Origin: Chitinophagales bacterium
GTDB taxonomy: Bacteria; Bacteroidota; Bacteroidia; Chitinophagales; LD1
Assembly: GCA_019638515.1 (NCBI GenBank)
Contig: JAHBTS010000002.1
Coordinates: 613,558-677,557, forward strand
Direction of reading: 5' to 3'
Length of the DNA stretch: 64,000 nt
Positions 7,470 through 14,848 of this stretch are shown piece after piece (position 1 is the first letter of the stretch; each line of letters begins with the position of its first letter). The notes under the pieces are model-generated. The model made no database searches. It was not told where the DNA came from and worked only from the letters and a program-made list of their open reading frames with translations. The position numbers and the translations under genes are program-made.

Positions 7470-7907
7470 TTATGCGTTTTGTTTTTTAATGCTTTCAAAA
7501 CGTTTGCGGGCTTCCTCTTCAGCAGCTTTGTAAACGTCTTTTGGCTTAGCTGCAAATGCAGCATCATCTGCATCGGTTACGCTGCCTTGCTTTACGTTGG
7601 CAGCAGGTGCAGCAGGTTTTAACTCGGCAATCCAAGTTTTAGCCAAATCCACATTGCTTTTAATTAGGTTTGTGCCAAAGTCCATTTTGGCTTTAGCATC
7701 TTCTGCCGATAGCTTTAATGCTTCTACTTTGGTTTTAAGTTTAGCTTGTAAAGCCTCCGTTTCTTTTTTCTCGAAATCGGCAACTTTTTGCTTTAACGCG
7801 GCTAACTCTGCATTAGCTTTGCTGTCTTCTTCTTTTTTCTGAAATTCAGCAATTTGAGCATTGGCAGCATCTAATTGCTGCTGCAACTTTTTTAAATCTT
7901 CACTCAT
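7470..7907 (-). CDS. Probable internally started scaffold protein (gpZ-like)
   Basis: In frame with the protease gene, the ATG at 7907 opens a 145-residue coiled-coil product with a Lys/Glu/Ala composition and no proline until its C-terminal third. The preceding bases (AAAAAAAGAAACACCA on the minus strand) are the A-rich type used for initiation in Bacteroidota. By analogy with Mu, where gpZ is separately initiated inside gene I, this would supply most of the scaffold. It is not proven by sequence alone. Confidence 0.5.
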   Translation of the reverse strand: MSEDLKKLQQQLDAANAQIAEFQKKEEDSKANAELAALKQKVADFEKKETEALQAKLKTKVEALKLSAEDAKAKMDFGTNLIKSNVDLAKTWIAELKPAAPAANVKQGSVTDADDAAFAAKPKDVYKAAEEEARKRFESIKKQNA

Positions 7908-8396
7908 TGGTGTTTCTTTTTTTATGTTGGAAAAAATTAAACTCTTAAACTTCTCAAACCAAGCAGGGGTTTCGGTTTCGGCTTCAAAATTTATATTGTC
8001 GCCAAAGCAAACAATGCCGCTTTTTTCTTCGGCTGAAAAATTTTGAAAGTTATTTTCAGCAACGGCTGCCGTGCGCACAAGCCCGATGTGCGTAATTGCT
8101 CCTTGCAGCAAGCGAACAGAAATTTTATCTTGTTTAGTAGCTTTTAATGCCTCTATGGATTCTGCACTAAATTCGGCATCGCTTCTATTAAAACCAATGC
8201 TTTTTTTGCCGTTTTCTTCGTAAATAGAAATTGCAGATTTTGGCAACCAGCCAACTATTGGCAAATCGTTTTTAGGATGCCCGATTACAAAGGGCAATTT
8301 GCCGGCACCAACGGTAGCTGTGTGTATTGCAGCCACATCTTCGTTAGAGAAGGTTAAGCCGTTGTGCGTGCCTGCCGTAAATAAACGAAATTTCAT
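7470..8396 (-). CDS. Head maturation protease with C-terminal scaffold (Mu gpI/gpZ-like)
   Basis: 308 residues in two parts. Residues 1-150 resemble the Mu I-type prohead protease (FRLFTAGTH, GKLPFVIGHPKNDLPIVGWL, a GLVRTAAVA strand near residue 110). Residues 165-308 are a Lys/Glu/Ala-rich coiled coil (KKLQQQLDAANAQIAEFQKK) typical of an internal scaffold. Mu makes its scaffold gpZ from an internal start in gene I; here an ATG at 7907 (MSEDLKK) stands exactly at the domain border. The protease cleaves scaffold and itself during head maturation. It is the first gene of the leftward late block. Confidence 0.8.
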   Translation of the reverse strand: MKFRLFTAGTHNGLTFSNEDVAAIHTATVGAGKLPFVIGHPKNDLPIVGWLPKSAISIYEENGKKSIGFNRSDAEFSAESIEALKATKQDKISVRLLQGAITHIGLVRTAAVAENNFQNFSAEEKSGIVCFGDNINFEAETETPAWFEKFKSLIFSNIKKETPMSEDLKKLQQQLDAANAQIAEFQKKEEDSKANAELAALKQKVADFEKKETEALQAKLKTKVEALKLSAEDAKAKMDFGTNLIKSNVDLAKTWIAELKPAAPAANVKQGSVTDADDAAFAAKPKDVYKAAEEEARKRFESIKKQNA

Positions 8397-8496
8397 GCTG
8401 CAAAAAAAAGCGTTGCGCGTGGCGCTTTTTAATCAATACGCTGAAAAAATAAACCCCTGCCAATGATTTTATTTTGCACGGAAAAAGCGCACATAC
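8397..8496. promoter_or_regulatory. Divergent late promoter region with hairpin
   Basis: The 100-bp gap separates the leftward protease/capsid/tail block from the rightward packaging block, so both late promoters must lie here or overlap the gene starts. An 8-bp hairpin (AAAAAGCG 8405-8412 with CGCTTTTT 8423-8430) stands 8 bp before the protease start and would be in its leader. A clean TAnnTTTG element was not found; Mu-type late promoters need an activator, which may explain this. Confidence 0.5.
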
Positions 8497-8901
8497 ATGA
8501 GTAGAGGAGATTATTTGGAGCAGGCGAAGAGGCTATATATTTATGAGCATAAAACGTTTGTGGAAATTAGTGAAATAATTCCTGTGAGCGATAAAACCAT
8601 ACGCAAATGGGCGAAGGAGTTTAATTGGTTTGCAATAAAAAAAGATGTACTCACCAACCAGAAAACAACATTGCTGCAAGCGGAGTATGTAACCAAGAGC
8701 TTAGGCGAATTATTAAGCGAACAATTAGCAAAAAAAGAAATGCCGAGTATTCCGGCATTGCAAGCCTATCGCGGACTTGTGCGCGAACTAAAAGCCGCGA
8801 AAGACTTCGATAAACAAAAGGAAAAAGAAGCCGAAGAGCAGCAGCAGAAACCCGATTTAAAAGAGATTACCAAAGCCGCCATAAAACAAGCATTTAGCTA
8901 A
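8497..8901 (+). CDS. Terminase small subunit, DUF1804/gp27-like
   Basis: 134 residues. The N-terminal half (DYLEQAKRLYIYEHKTFVEISEIIPVSDKTIRKWAKEFNW in pieces) is a helix-turn-helix of the type used by small terminase subunits to bind phage DNA ends, with the TIRKWAKE recognition helix around residues 30-40. The C-terminal third is a charged coiled coil (FDKQKEKEAEEQQQKPD) suited to ring assembly or binding the large subunit. It lies 2 bp upstream of the large terminase gene. In Mu relatives the small subunit helps start headful packaging from the integrated copy. Confidence 0.78.
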   Translation: MSRGDYLEQAKRLYIYEHKTFVEISEIIPVSDKTIRKWAKEFNWFAIKKDVLTNQKTTLLQAEYVTKSLGELLSEQLAKKEMPSIPALQAYRGLVRELKAAKDFDKQKEKEAEEQQQKPDLKEITKAAIKQAFS

Positions 8902-8903
8902 TT

Positions 8904-10289
8904 ATGAATTACTCAAAATTTGGCTTTTTGCCCTATCAGGTTGCCTATTTAAAAGATAAATCGCAAATAAAAATTTACGAGAAATCGAGGCAGGTGGGCA
9001 TTAGCCGCACACAGGCTTTTGAAGATGTGGAAGATGCAGGGATTAACGCACTTTACGATGTTTGGTTCTCCTCAAACAGCGATAGCAATGCGCGTGAATA
9101 CATAAGGTATTGCAAGCGTTTTGCAGAAACCTTGCAAATGGTTGTAAACGACCTTACAAGCCACGACTTTGTGAGCGATACAACTATTTACTGCATTGAG
9201 TTTACAAACGGCAAACGCATAACTGCTGTTAGTTCTAATCCTGAGCAGCTTCACGGCAAAAACGGCAAAATAATCTTAGATGAATTTGCACGTAGAGATA
9301 GCGAATTTGATGTGTGGGAAGCAGCATCGCCAGCCGCATTAATTTGGGGGCGACCAATGCGCATAATTAGTACGCACAACGGCAATAAGTCAATGTTTAA
9401 AGGCTTCATAAGCCGCATACACGAAGGCAAATTAAAGTGGAAGCACTTTAAAACTTCTATACACGATGCCGTTGCGCAAGGCTTGGCAGATAAGGTTGAA
9501 GGCAAAAAGCTAACACCAAAACAACGCCAAAACTGGTTAGATAATCTGCGCGAAACGGTTGCCGATGAGCAAGTGTGGCAGCAGCAGTTTTGCTGCGTTC
9601 CGGCAGAAGATGCCGCGTCTTTTATTCCGTACTCTATAATTGAGCTAAACGCCCGAAATACGCTGCTTTCTTTGGAAGAGTTAAAGAAGTGCCGAAGCCT
9701 GTATGGCGGCATTGACGTTGGACGTTTTAAAAACCTTACGGTGTTTTGGATTGCAGAGCAAACAAACAAAAACGCGCTAACCGTGCGGTATATTTTAACC
9801 CTGCAAAACATTGACTTTCCAACACAAGAAAGGGAAATAAGCAAGCTGATTAAGCAACTGCCAAACCTGCACCGCGTTTGTACGGATAAAACGGGCATGG
9901 GTATTGGTCTTACCGATTATCTTCAAAAAACATTTGGCACTGCACGTATAGAAGGTGTTACGCTTACGCAAGCAAACAAAGAGGCGTTAGGTTTTAGAGT
10001 TAAAAAACTAATGGAAGATAACGCTTTCGGTTTGCCAAACGATAACGCCATAAAAGAAGATTTTAGCAGCGTAAAACAAAGCACTACAAGCGGTGGCAAC
10101 ATTAGGCTTATTGCAGATACTGATGCCGATACCGGAAGCCATGCCGACTACTTTTGGGCAGCAGCATTAGCAGCCGAAGCATGGGCAATTATGCCCTTTG
10201 TAAAATTTGAAGTTGGCACACCAAGCAGCAATTTGCAAGAGCATTTTAAATACAGTTTAAAAGGATTTTCAAAAGATTTTAAAAGTTAA
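8904..10289 (+). CDS. Terminase large subunit (Mu gp28-like)
   Basis: 461 residues. The ATPase has a Walker A-type motif with the variant seen in phages of this kind, KSRQVGISRTQ (about residue 30), and Walker B plus catalytic Glu in 'IILDEFARRDSEFD' (about 125-138), with 'MRIISTHNG' as coupling motif. The C-terminal RNase-H-like nuclease begins at 'YGGIDVGRF' (first acidic residue) and includes 'VCTDKTGMGIGLTD' and 'HADYFWAAALA'. It pumps DNA into the prohead and cuts it when the head is full. It follows the small subunit in the rightward block. Confidence 0.92.
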   Translation: MNYSKFGFLPYQVAYLKDKSQIKIYEKSRQVGISRTQAFEDVEDAGINALYDVWFSSNSDSNAREYIRYCKRFAETLQMVVNDLTSHDFVSDTTIYCIEFTNGKRITAVSSNPEQLHGKNGKIILDEFARRDSEFDVWEAASPAALIWGRPMRIISTHNGNKSMFKGFISRIHEGKLKWKHFKTSIHDAVAQGLADKVEGKKLTPKQRQNWLDNLRETVADEQVWQQQFCCVPAEDAASFIPYSIIELNARNTLLSLEELKKCRSLYGGIDVGRFKNLTVFWIAEQTNKNALTVRYILTLQNIDFPTQEREISKLIKQLPNLHRVCTDKTGMGIGLTDYLQKTFGTARIEGVTLTQANKEALGFRVKKLMEDNAFGLPNDNAIKEDFSSVKQSTTSGGNIRLIADTDADTGSHADYFWAAALAAEAWAIMPFVKFEVGTPSSNLQEHFKYSLKGFSKDFKS

Positions 10290-10292
10290 GTT

Positions 10293-10724
10293 ATGGAAGC
10301 AATTCAACATGGTTTCTTTGCAACCGAGTTTGTGCCAAAAGAAATCTTCGATAGATATGGCGTTAATTCTTGGTGGTTTATTGATGAACGTATTGTGAGG
10401 ATAAACGCAGAGCTAAAGAAGGATTTTAATCGAGCCGTAATTATCAATAATTGGAGTGTGAAAGGCACACGCCAATACTGCGGCTACCGACCGCCTACAA
10501 GTATTATCGGAGGCAAAAACAGCCAGCACAGGCATGGCAGAGCTTCCGATACTATTATTTCAGGCATTCACGCAAACGAGGTGCGCGAATGGATAATGCA
10601 GCACAAAGAACGATACATGCAGCTTGGACTTACCACGCTGGAGCATCAAGATTTTGCGCCAACTTGGGTACACTTAGATTGCCGTTGGACTGGATTAAAC
10701 GATATTTTAATTGTGAAGCCATGA
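10293..10724 (+). CDS. Endolysin-like M15 family peptidase
   Basis: 143 residues, about the size of VanX/M15A-type phage endolysins. The zinc signature is visible: SQHRHGRASD (first His and Asp, about residues 71-80) and WVHLD (second His and Asp, about 130-134), with E/H residues in 'TTLEHQDFAPTW' between. Such enzymes cut the L-Ala-D-Glu or D-Ala-D-Ala link of peptidoglycan. There is no signal peptide, so release needs a holin (candidates at 4311-4523 and 5182-5376). Its stop overlaps the next gene's ATG (ATGA at 10721). Confidence 0.72.
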   Translation: MEAIQHGFFATEFVPKEIFDRYGVNSWWFIDERIVRINAELKKDFNRAVIINNWSVKGTRQYCGYRPPTSIIGGKNSQHRHGRASDTIISGIHANEVREWIMQHKERYMQLGLTTLEHQDFAPTWVHLDCRWTGLNDILIVKP

Positions 10725-11194
10725 GCGGTATAAGTGTACAGTTTAACGAAAGCGACTGGCTAAAGCTGCGAACTATGCAGCGGCAACTGCCCTCGTTTAT
10801 AGAAGAAACGAGGTTGCGCAGAGCCGTGGGGCAACTACTCGCAAGCGGAGGCAAGCGAAATATAAACGAAGGTTCGCCCGATGGCATTGCAAGCTATGCG
10901 CTTTTAAGCCCTAAAACCGTTGCCAAAAAAGGCTTTTCGCTGCCGCTTATTGGCGCAAAACAAAAAGGTGTAATGAGTGGTGTACTGCGCAACTCCATTA
11001 GCTACGAATTAGGCAAAGGCGATACTATCTATTTAACGGCAATGGACTATGCCAAATATCACCAGTTCGAGAACAGAGGCAAGTCCACCGCGCCACACCG
11101 CCCGATTTTTACCATTAGAAACAGCGATGTGCCTGATATTATGAGGTTTGTAACCGATGCCTTTACAAGACGAATGAATAAACTTTCAAAATAA
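10721..11194 (+). CDS. Virion morphogenesis protein, Mu gpG/P2 gpS-like tail completion
   Basis: 157 residues counted from ATG 10721, which overlaps the preceding TGA; a longer upstream extension to 10451 would run through the peptidase gene and is rejected. The region 'GVLRNSISYELGKGDTIYL' followed by 'YAKYHQFENRGKS' and 'APHRPIFTI' is the diagnostic core of the gpS/gpG tail-completion family (LR.SI......G..... Y....HQ.G......RPFLG). Such proteins close the tail or head-tail joint. It is co-transcribed with peptidase and portal genes. Confidence 0.72.
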   Translation: MSGISVQFNESDWLKLRTMQRQLPSFIEETRLRRAVGQLLASGGKRNINEGSPDGIASYALLSPKTVAKKGFSLPLIGAKQKGVMSGVLRNSISYELGKGDTIYLTAMDYAKYHQFENRGKSTAPHRPIFTIRNSDVPDIMRFVTDAFTRRMNKLSK

Positions 11195-11199
11195 AATTT

Positions 11200-12396
11200 A
11201 TGCCAAAACAAGAAAAAATAATTACTGCCGAAAACATAAATAGCGCACTAAAAGTATTGCCTAATCCATCTGCGGTTTTAAGTTCAAAATCGGCAACGGT
11301 AGAGCTTTACCACAAGGTAGCAAAACAGCATGATATATTTAGCCGTTCGCAGAATTACAAAGATGCTATAAGCGGCATGGCGGTTACATCTACAAGCAAT
11401 TTCTTTCAAAAATACATAAGCACCAAAGGCATAAACTTTAGAGAGTTAATTCGCTGGGTAGTGAGCGCTCGCGATTACGGCTATGCGGTTATAGAGATTA
11501 CTGCTTACGATATTGTGGAAGGCAAAACCGTGCCTACCAAATTTAAACTTTGCAAGCCCGAAAGATTTGCAATAGGCACTAAAGGCGAATTGCGCTATTT
11601 AGCCAAACATGCAGGACCCGAAGGCATAGATATACAAGCCGATTATCCAAATAAATTTATTTGGGTAAAAAACGAAGCAAGCGATAATTCGCCTTACGGT
11701 ATTGCGCTGCTGGATATTGCTTACTGGATAGCAGTAGGCTTAAACGGCAACTACGAAAGTATTATCACTTTAAGCGAATACGATGGCGCTGATAAATGGG
11801 TTGGCTACTACAATCCCGATGCCACGCCTGCCGAAAAATCAGAAATGCTCAACTCGCTTTTGACGCTCAAAAAAAACAGCGTTGCAACCTTGCCGCAAGG
11901 CTCACAAGTAGAGGCAATAGAGTATAAAGGCAGAACCTCCTCCAGCGAGCTTTACGGTAATATAGATGAAATGTTTTTGCGCAAAATAGAACACCTTTGG
12001 TTTGGCACAGACTTAATGATGCAGGTGCAAGGCAAAGGCGGCTACAGCAGCAGCAATACAGGCTTTAACATTCGCGAAGATGCTTTGGCTCAAGGTGTAA
12101 ATTTGGTGCGCGATTGCTTTGAGCAAATAAACCAATTTATCGCTTCTATAAACGGCTCTTTATTGGAAGATATAGGGCTTAATTTAACCAGTCCGCGAAG
12201 CGTAACTAAAGAAGAAGCCGAAGTTGATAATATCTACTTCCAAATGGGCTTAAAACCTACCAAAGAGTTCTTCGTAAACAGAGGCTACTCGCCAAGCGAA
12301 TTTGAAATAGGAAATCCAATTTCGGCATTGCCGGGTAATGCGGAGTTTTCTTCCCGTGATTTAGATACGCTTTTCGACAACTTCTTCCCAAAGTAG
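11200..12396 (+). CDS. Portal protein, Mu gp29-like (DUF935)
   Basis: 398 residues, in the size range of DUF935 portals. Characteristic are the helical start, the NFRELIRWVVSARDYGYAVIEI stem region (residues 85-105), 'KLCKPERFAIGTKGELRYL', 'NKFIWVKNEASDNSPYGIALL' and the C-terminal 'LFGTDLMMQVQG...YSSSNTGF...REDALAQGVN' helices. Twelve copies form the vertex through which DNA is packaged and ejected. It follows the gpG-like gene by 5 bp and is followed by a stable hairpin (12398-12428) before gpF. Confidence 0.85.
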   Translation: MPKQEKIITAENINSALKVLPNPSAVLSSKSATVELYHKVAKQHDIFSRSQNYKDAISGMAVTSTSNFFQKYISTKGINFRELIRWVVSARDYGYAVIEITAYDIVEGKTVPTKFKLCKPERFAIGTKGELRYLAKHAGPEGIDIQADYPNKFIWVKNEASDNSPYGIALLDIAYWIAVGLNGNYESIITLSEYDGADKWVGYYNPDATPAEKSEMLNSLLTLKKNSVATLPQGSQVEAIEYKGRTSSSELYGNIDEMFLRKIEHLWFGTDLMMQVQGKGGYSSSNTGFNIREDALAQGVNLVRDCFEQINQFIASINGSLLEDIGLNLTSPRSVTKEEAEVDNIYFQMGLKPTKEFFVNRGYSPSEFEIGNPISALPGNAEFSSRDLDTLFDNFFPK

Positions 12397-12397
12397 A

Positions 12398-12428
12398 AAG
12401 CCCGTCTATCGCCTTCATAGGCGGGCTT
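12398..12428 (+). promoter_or_regulatory. Stable hairpin between portal and gpF genes
   Basis: AAGCCCGTCTAT (12398-12409) and ATAGGCGGGCTT (12417-12428) pair over 12 positions, including one U-G wobble, around a 7-nt loop. No U tract follows, so it is not a standard terminator. It starts 2 bp after the portal stop and ends 9 nt before the TTG start of the gpF-like gene. It could modulate translation of gpF or protect the 3' end of the portal message. Confidence 0.6.
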
Positions 12429-12437
12429 AGCAGCCTC

Positions 12438-13181
12438 TTGTACGAGGCTTTGTGGCATAGTTGGACACAAGGGCAGGAAAGTGTTTTAAAAGCCTTAAAA
12501 CGCAATATTTCGTTTTCCGAAAAAAAGCACGGAAAGCCTTTTAATACTTTGCAGCTAAAAAGCGGCAACATTGATGCTGCGAAATGGCTTAAATTTCAAT
12601 CGTTTACAACGGCAGTTGTGGAAGATGAAAAGCTGCGACTAAACATAAAGAAGTCGCTCGAAGAGGCGTTAAAAAACGGACTTACCAAGAAAGATTTTTT
12701 GAAGGCTTTGCCCAAAAAATTGGCGGCATTTAAAGGCAAGCTAAAAACCACCTTTGAAACCAATCAGGCATTGGCGTTTGGCGCTGCACAGCAAGCCAAA
12801 ATGATAGAAGTATCTGATGACTTTCCGTATTGGCAATATAGCGCGATTATGGATAGCGTTACACGCCCGAGCCACGCGGCACTGCACGGTAAAATATTTA
12901 AAACAGGCGACCAAAGGTTTTACCCTCCAATAGGCTTTAATTGCAGATGCACAGCCATACCGCTCACAGCTTTGCAAGCCGAGCGAATAAACCCGAATTA
13001 TTTTGTTTCCGAAAAGCAAAACATAAACGAGCCTTTGCAAAACAGCGAGTTTATAGGCAATAAACAAAAAAATTTCGTGAAATGGATAAAAAGCCGAGCC
13101 GAAGAAGCCGAGCCGAAAACAAAGACTTTGCTGCTAAATGCCGCGAAGGAACTTTTAGTCAATATCAATACGCTCAAGTGA
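12438..13181 (+). CDS. Head morphogenesis protein, Mu gpF/gp30-like
   Basis: 247 residues. The C-terminal region HAALHGKIFKTGDQ followed by 'FYPPIGFNCRC' is the defining signature of the Mu gpF family (H..l.G.i......f...P.gf.CRC). The N-terminal half is helical with many Lys and ends in 'GAAQQAKMIEVSDDFPYWQYSAI'. It is thought to act in head assembly, probably linking portal and capsid. The frame has no ATG at its start; it opens after TGA 12357 and the first usable codon is TTG 12438. Its 3' end overlaps the opposing lipoprotein gene by 27 bp. Confidence 0.82.
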   Translation: MYEALWHSWTQGQESVLKALKRNISFSEKKHGKPFNTLQLKSGNIDAAKWLKFQSFTTAVVEDEKLRLNIKKSLEEALKNGLTKKDFLKALPKKLAAFKGKLKTTFETNQALAFGAAQQAKMIEVSDDFPYWQYSAIMDSVTRPSHAALHGKIFKTGDQRFYPPIGFNCRCTAIPLTALQAERINPNYFVSEKQNINEPLQNSEFIGNKQKNFVKWIKSRAEEAEPKTKTLLLNAAKELLVNINTLK

Positions 13182-13634
13182 TGTGGTGAATGGCACTACG
13201 CAAGTATCCATATAATTGCGCAAAAATTTGCGGCTTGCGCCTGCACCTTCGTATATAGAAGCCTTTATGAAGTATCGGTAAAGCAAAGCAGGTTTTGGGT
13301 CTATTTCGGGGAAAATAACTGCAAGCCGGGCTTTTCGGTAATATTCTTGCACAGAATCTAAGTAGCGGCTGTTGGAGGTAGTTTTGTAAAGCTCCATATA
13401 CTTGCTGCCTGTGGTAAGTATGGCAGAAGCCCTCAAAGTGTCCACATAATTATAGTTACTGGCAATTACCTCTAAAGATTTTAGTTCTTGAATATCTATT
13501 TCGCCATCTCCCTTAAATGCCCTATCCAAAATATACTGGCGTTGCACCTGCTGCATTTTGCGCATGTTTGCCGCCTGCTCCGAGCAAGCCGCAAGCAGCA
13601 ATAGTGTTGCTGCTATAATTACCGTAGTTTTCAT
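13155..13634 (-). CDS. Lipoprotein, phage-encoded, unknown function
   Basis: 159 residues with a lipoprotein signal (TTVIIAATLLLLAACSEQ, lipobox LAAC, Cys at 17). The mature part is helical and charged, with TPR-like spacing of aromatic residues around LDSVQEYYRKARLAVIF and ALLYRYFIKASIYEG. A membrane lipoprotein at the end of the early/accessory zone could act in superinfection exclusion or be a host-benefit gene; nothing in the sequence decides this. It converges on the gpF-like gene with a 27 bp overlap, so the two operons end against each other. Confidence 0.5.
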   Translation of the reverse strand: MKTTVIIAATLLLLAACSEQAANMRKMQQVQRQYILDRAFKGDGEIDIQELKSLEVIASNYNYVDTLRASAILTTGSKYMELYKTTSNSRYLDSVQEYYRKARLAVIFPEIDPKPALLYRYFIKASIYEGAGASRKFLRNYMDTCVVPFTTSLERIDID

Positions 13635-13678
13635 TTTTAAAATTGGTTTTAAATTGAATTAAAATTGAAATTAAAACA

Positions 13679-13975
13679 TTAACCTTTATTGCCGGATTGG
13701 CTGCTGTAACTGTGCAATGTTTTTGCAAAATCCGAGCTAACTTTTTCTTTATCTATTACAAAAACATGAACGCCAACGGCATCGCACAGCTTTAAGAAGT
13801 TATCTAAAGAAAGTGAATTTTTGGCTGATAACATTCGGCTTACGTTTGGCTGCAAAAGCCCTGTTTTATCGGCTATTTGCGAGTGTGTGATATTACGCGA
13901 TGTAGCTACCCTGTGGAGGTAGCTACATAACGCTTGGCGTTGAATTTGAACTTTTGGATTGGAAATATCATTCAT
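13679..13975 (-). CDS. XRE-family helix-turn-helix regulator
   Basis: 98 residues counted from ATG 13975 (MNDISNP); a longer start at 14002 would overlap the upstream gene further. Residues 15-70 form a canonical Xre/Cro domain: LCSYLHRVATSRNITHSQIADKTGLLQPNVSRMLSAK in pieces, with turn-helix-turn at 'HSQIADKTGLLQPNVSRML'. The C-terminus 'LDNFLKLCDAVGVHVFVIDKEK' resembles HigA/antitoxin-like endings. It overlaps the 72-residue gene upstream by 8 bp, an arrangement common in toxin-antitoxin pairs but unproven here. Confidence 0.7.
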   Translation of the reverse strand: MNDISNPKVQIQRQALCSYLHRVATSRNITHSQIADKTGLLQPNVSRMLSAKNSLSLDNFLKLCDAVGVHVFVIDKEKVSSDFAKTLHSYSSQSGNKG

Positions 13976-14186
13976 TGCTTTCGTTGCTTTTGGCTTCGTC
14001 AATAGCTTTTATTTCTTCGGCAAAATTCTCCATAATCCAAGAAACTACACTTTGTTCTTCCGGTATTTCAAAAGCTTCTCGAGTACCATCTGTGGTAGGA
14101 GATAAATGATGCTTAGCTATTTCTTCGCCTCTGTACGAAATTCTTGTGTAGCCTTCCAATGCTTGTTTGATTATTATTTCACTCAT
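13968..14186 (-). CDS. Small acidic protein cotranscribed with the XRE regulator
   Basis: 72 residues, pI acidic in the C-terminal half (EEQSVVSWIMENFAEEIKAIDEAKSNES). The N-terminus 'MSEIIIKQALEGYTRISYRGEEIAKHHLSPTTDG' is not from a family I can name. The overlap with the following XRE gene suggests a functional pair. It is preceded by an A/T-rich leader including a 24-bp copy (14210-14233) of a repeat also found at 14766-14789. Confidence 0.4.
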   Translation of the reverse strand: MSEIIIKQALEGYTRISYRGEEIAKHHLSPTTDGTREAFEIPEEQSVVSWIMENFAEEIKAIDEAKSNESNE

Positions 14187-14238
14187 TTGGTTTGATTTTG
14201 TTGGTTAATAATTAAACTTGGGTTGTTTTTTATGTTTT

Positions 14239-14267
14239 AATGTGGCTGGTATTTCACCAGCCACATT
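14239..14267. promoter_or_regulatory. Perfect 12-bp hairpin between two accessory genes
   Basis: AATGTGGCTGGT (14239-14250) and ACCAGCCACATT (14256-14267) pair perfectly around a 5-nt loop, directly 3' of the gene ending at 14281 on the minus strand. After it the minus strand reads A-rich, not U-rich, so it does not satisfy the intrinsic-terminator rule. It may be an mRNA-end stabiliser. Confidence 0.6.
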
Positions 14268-14280
14268 TCCAGTTGTAACC

Positions 14281-14688
14281 TCATAAAATCTCAATTAAAG
14301 ATGGGCAAATGTGTGTAAAGCTATTTTTGCCATTAGAAACTATAATAATATTCCCGTTTTGAACGGAAATTGATGGCGTTTCTTTTTTTGATGCTTTAAA
14401 ATAAAATTTATCTTCCAAATCTTCCTTTGAAAGAGTTCCAAAGTAACTTACAGATTTTCGCGACACACTCCAATGAGCTTTCAAATCCACTTCAATGCCC
14501 TTTACAACTACTTTCATTGTTTCGGGGTTCTCAGCTATTATTTGCTCCCAAACTTGATCAACATCATTACGATTACTTCCACTATAGCCAACGTGTGATG
14601 TAGCATTTGGCAATGTTGCGTAATCAATCTGTGGGTTTAGAATTTGGTTCTTAGTTCCGCTTCTGAGGTTTGAAATTTGCGTTTTCAT
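14281..14688 (-). CDS. Hypothetical phage accessory protein with its own regulated promoter
   Basis: 135 residues, no family recognised. The N-terminal 40 residues are polar (Asn/Ser/Thr) and probably disordered; residues 45-110 look alpha/beta ('VDQVWEQIIAENPETMKVVVKGIEVDLKAHW', 'SVSYFGTLSKEDLEDKF'), and residues 113-125 form a beta hairpin (SISVQNGNIIIVS). It is preceded by a Bacteroidota-type promoter and a palindromic operator (14720-14744) and so is separately controlled from its neighbours. Role unknown; position in an accessory zone suggests a moron. Confidence 0.45.
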   Translation of the reverse strand: MKTQISNLRSGTKNQILNPQIDYATLPNATSHVGYSGSNRNDVDQVWEQIIAENPETMKVVVKGIEVDLKAHWSVSRKSVSYFGTLSKEDLEDKFYFKASKKETPSISVQNGNIIIVSNGKNSFTHICPSLIEIL

Positions 14689-14719
14689 TTTGTGTTGTTT
14701 TTTGTTTTAAATGATAATG

Positions 14720-14744
14720 CAAAAGTAATATCAATTTTGATATT
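14720..14744 (-). promoter_or_regulatory. Promoter -7 element with palindromic operator
   Basis: On the minus strand the -7 element TACTTTTG (14720-14727) fits TAnnTTTG exactly. It is preceded by TTGAC at a distance suitable for the -33 box. Between them sits AATATCAA-AA-TTGATATT (14727-14744, perfect 8-bp arms). Transcription would start about 25 nt upstream of the ATG at 14688. A dimeric repressor bound here would occlude sigma binding; the XRE protein at 13679-13975 is a possible candidate. Confidence 0.6.
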
Positions 14745-14818
14745 GTCAAGTGGTTAATTGTTAAAAATTAAACTTAGGTTGTTTTTTAACAATTAAATTT
14801 ATGGTGAAGAAAAGAAAG

Positions 14819-14843
14819 TGGCGCAAATGCTTGTTTTGCGCCA
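14819..14843 (-). terminator. Probable terminator downstream of the RHH-like gene
   Basis: TGGCGCAAA (14819-14827) and TTTGCGCCA (14835-14843) pair over 9 bp with a 7-nt loop. The minus strand then continues CACTTTCTTTTC, a pyrimidine-rich tail. It begins 6 bp after the stop of the 64-residue gene at 14849 and probably ends the accessory operon. Confidence 0.55.
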
Positions 14844-14848
14844 AAGAA

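Noticed and set aside
9251-9898. Open frame of 215 codons antisense to the terminase
   Set aside because: The sense strand contains Walker and nuclease motifs of the large terminase; the antisense protein is Cys/Ser-rich without any recognisable feature.
10451-10720. N-terminal extension of the gpG-like gene
   Set aside because: It overlaps the M15 peptidase in another frame; the ATG at 10721 in an ATGA overlap gives a family-length protein.
14239-14267. Rho-independent terminator
   Set aside because: The 12-bp hairpin is perfect, but both strands lack a following U tract on the transcribed side; only a hairpin is claimed.
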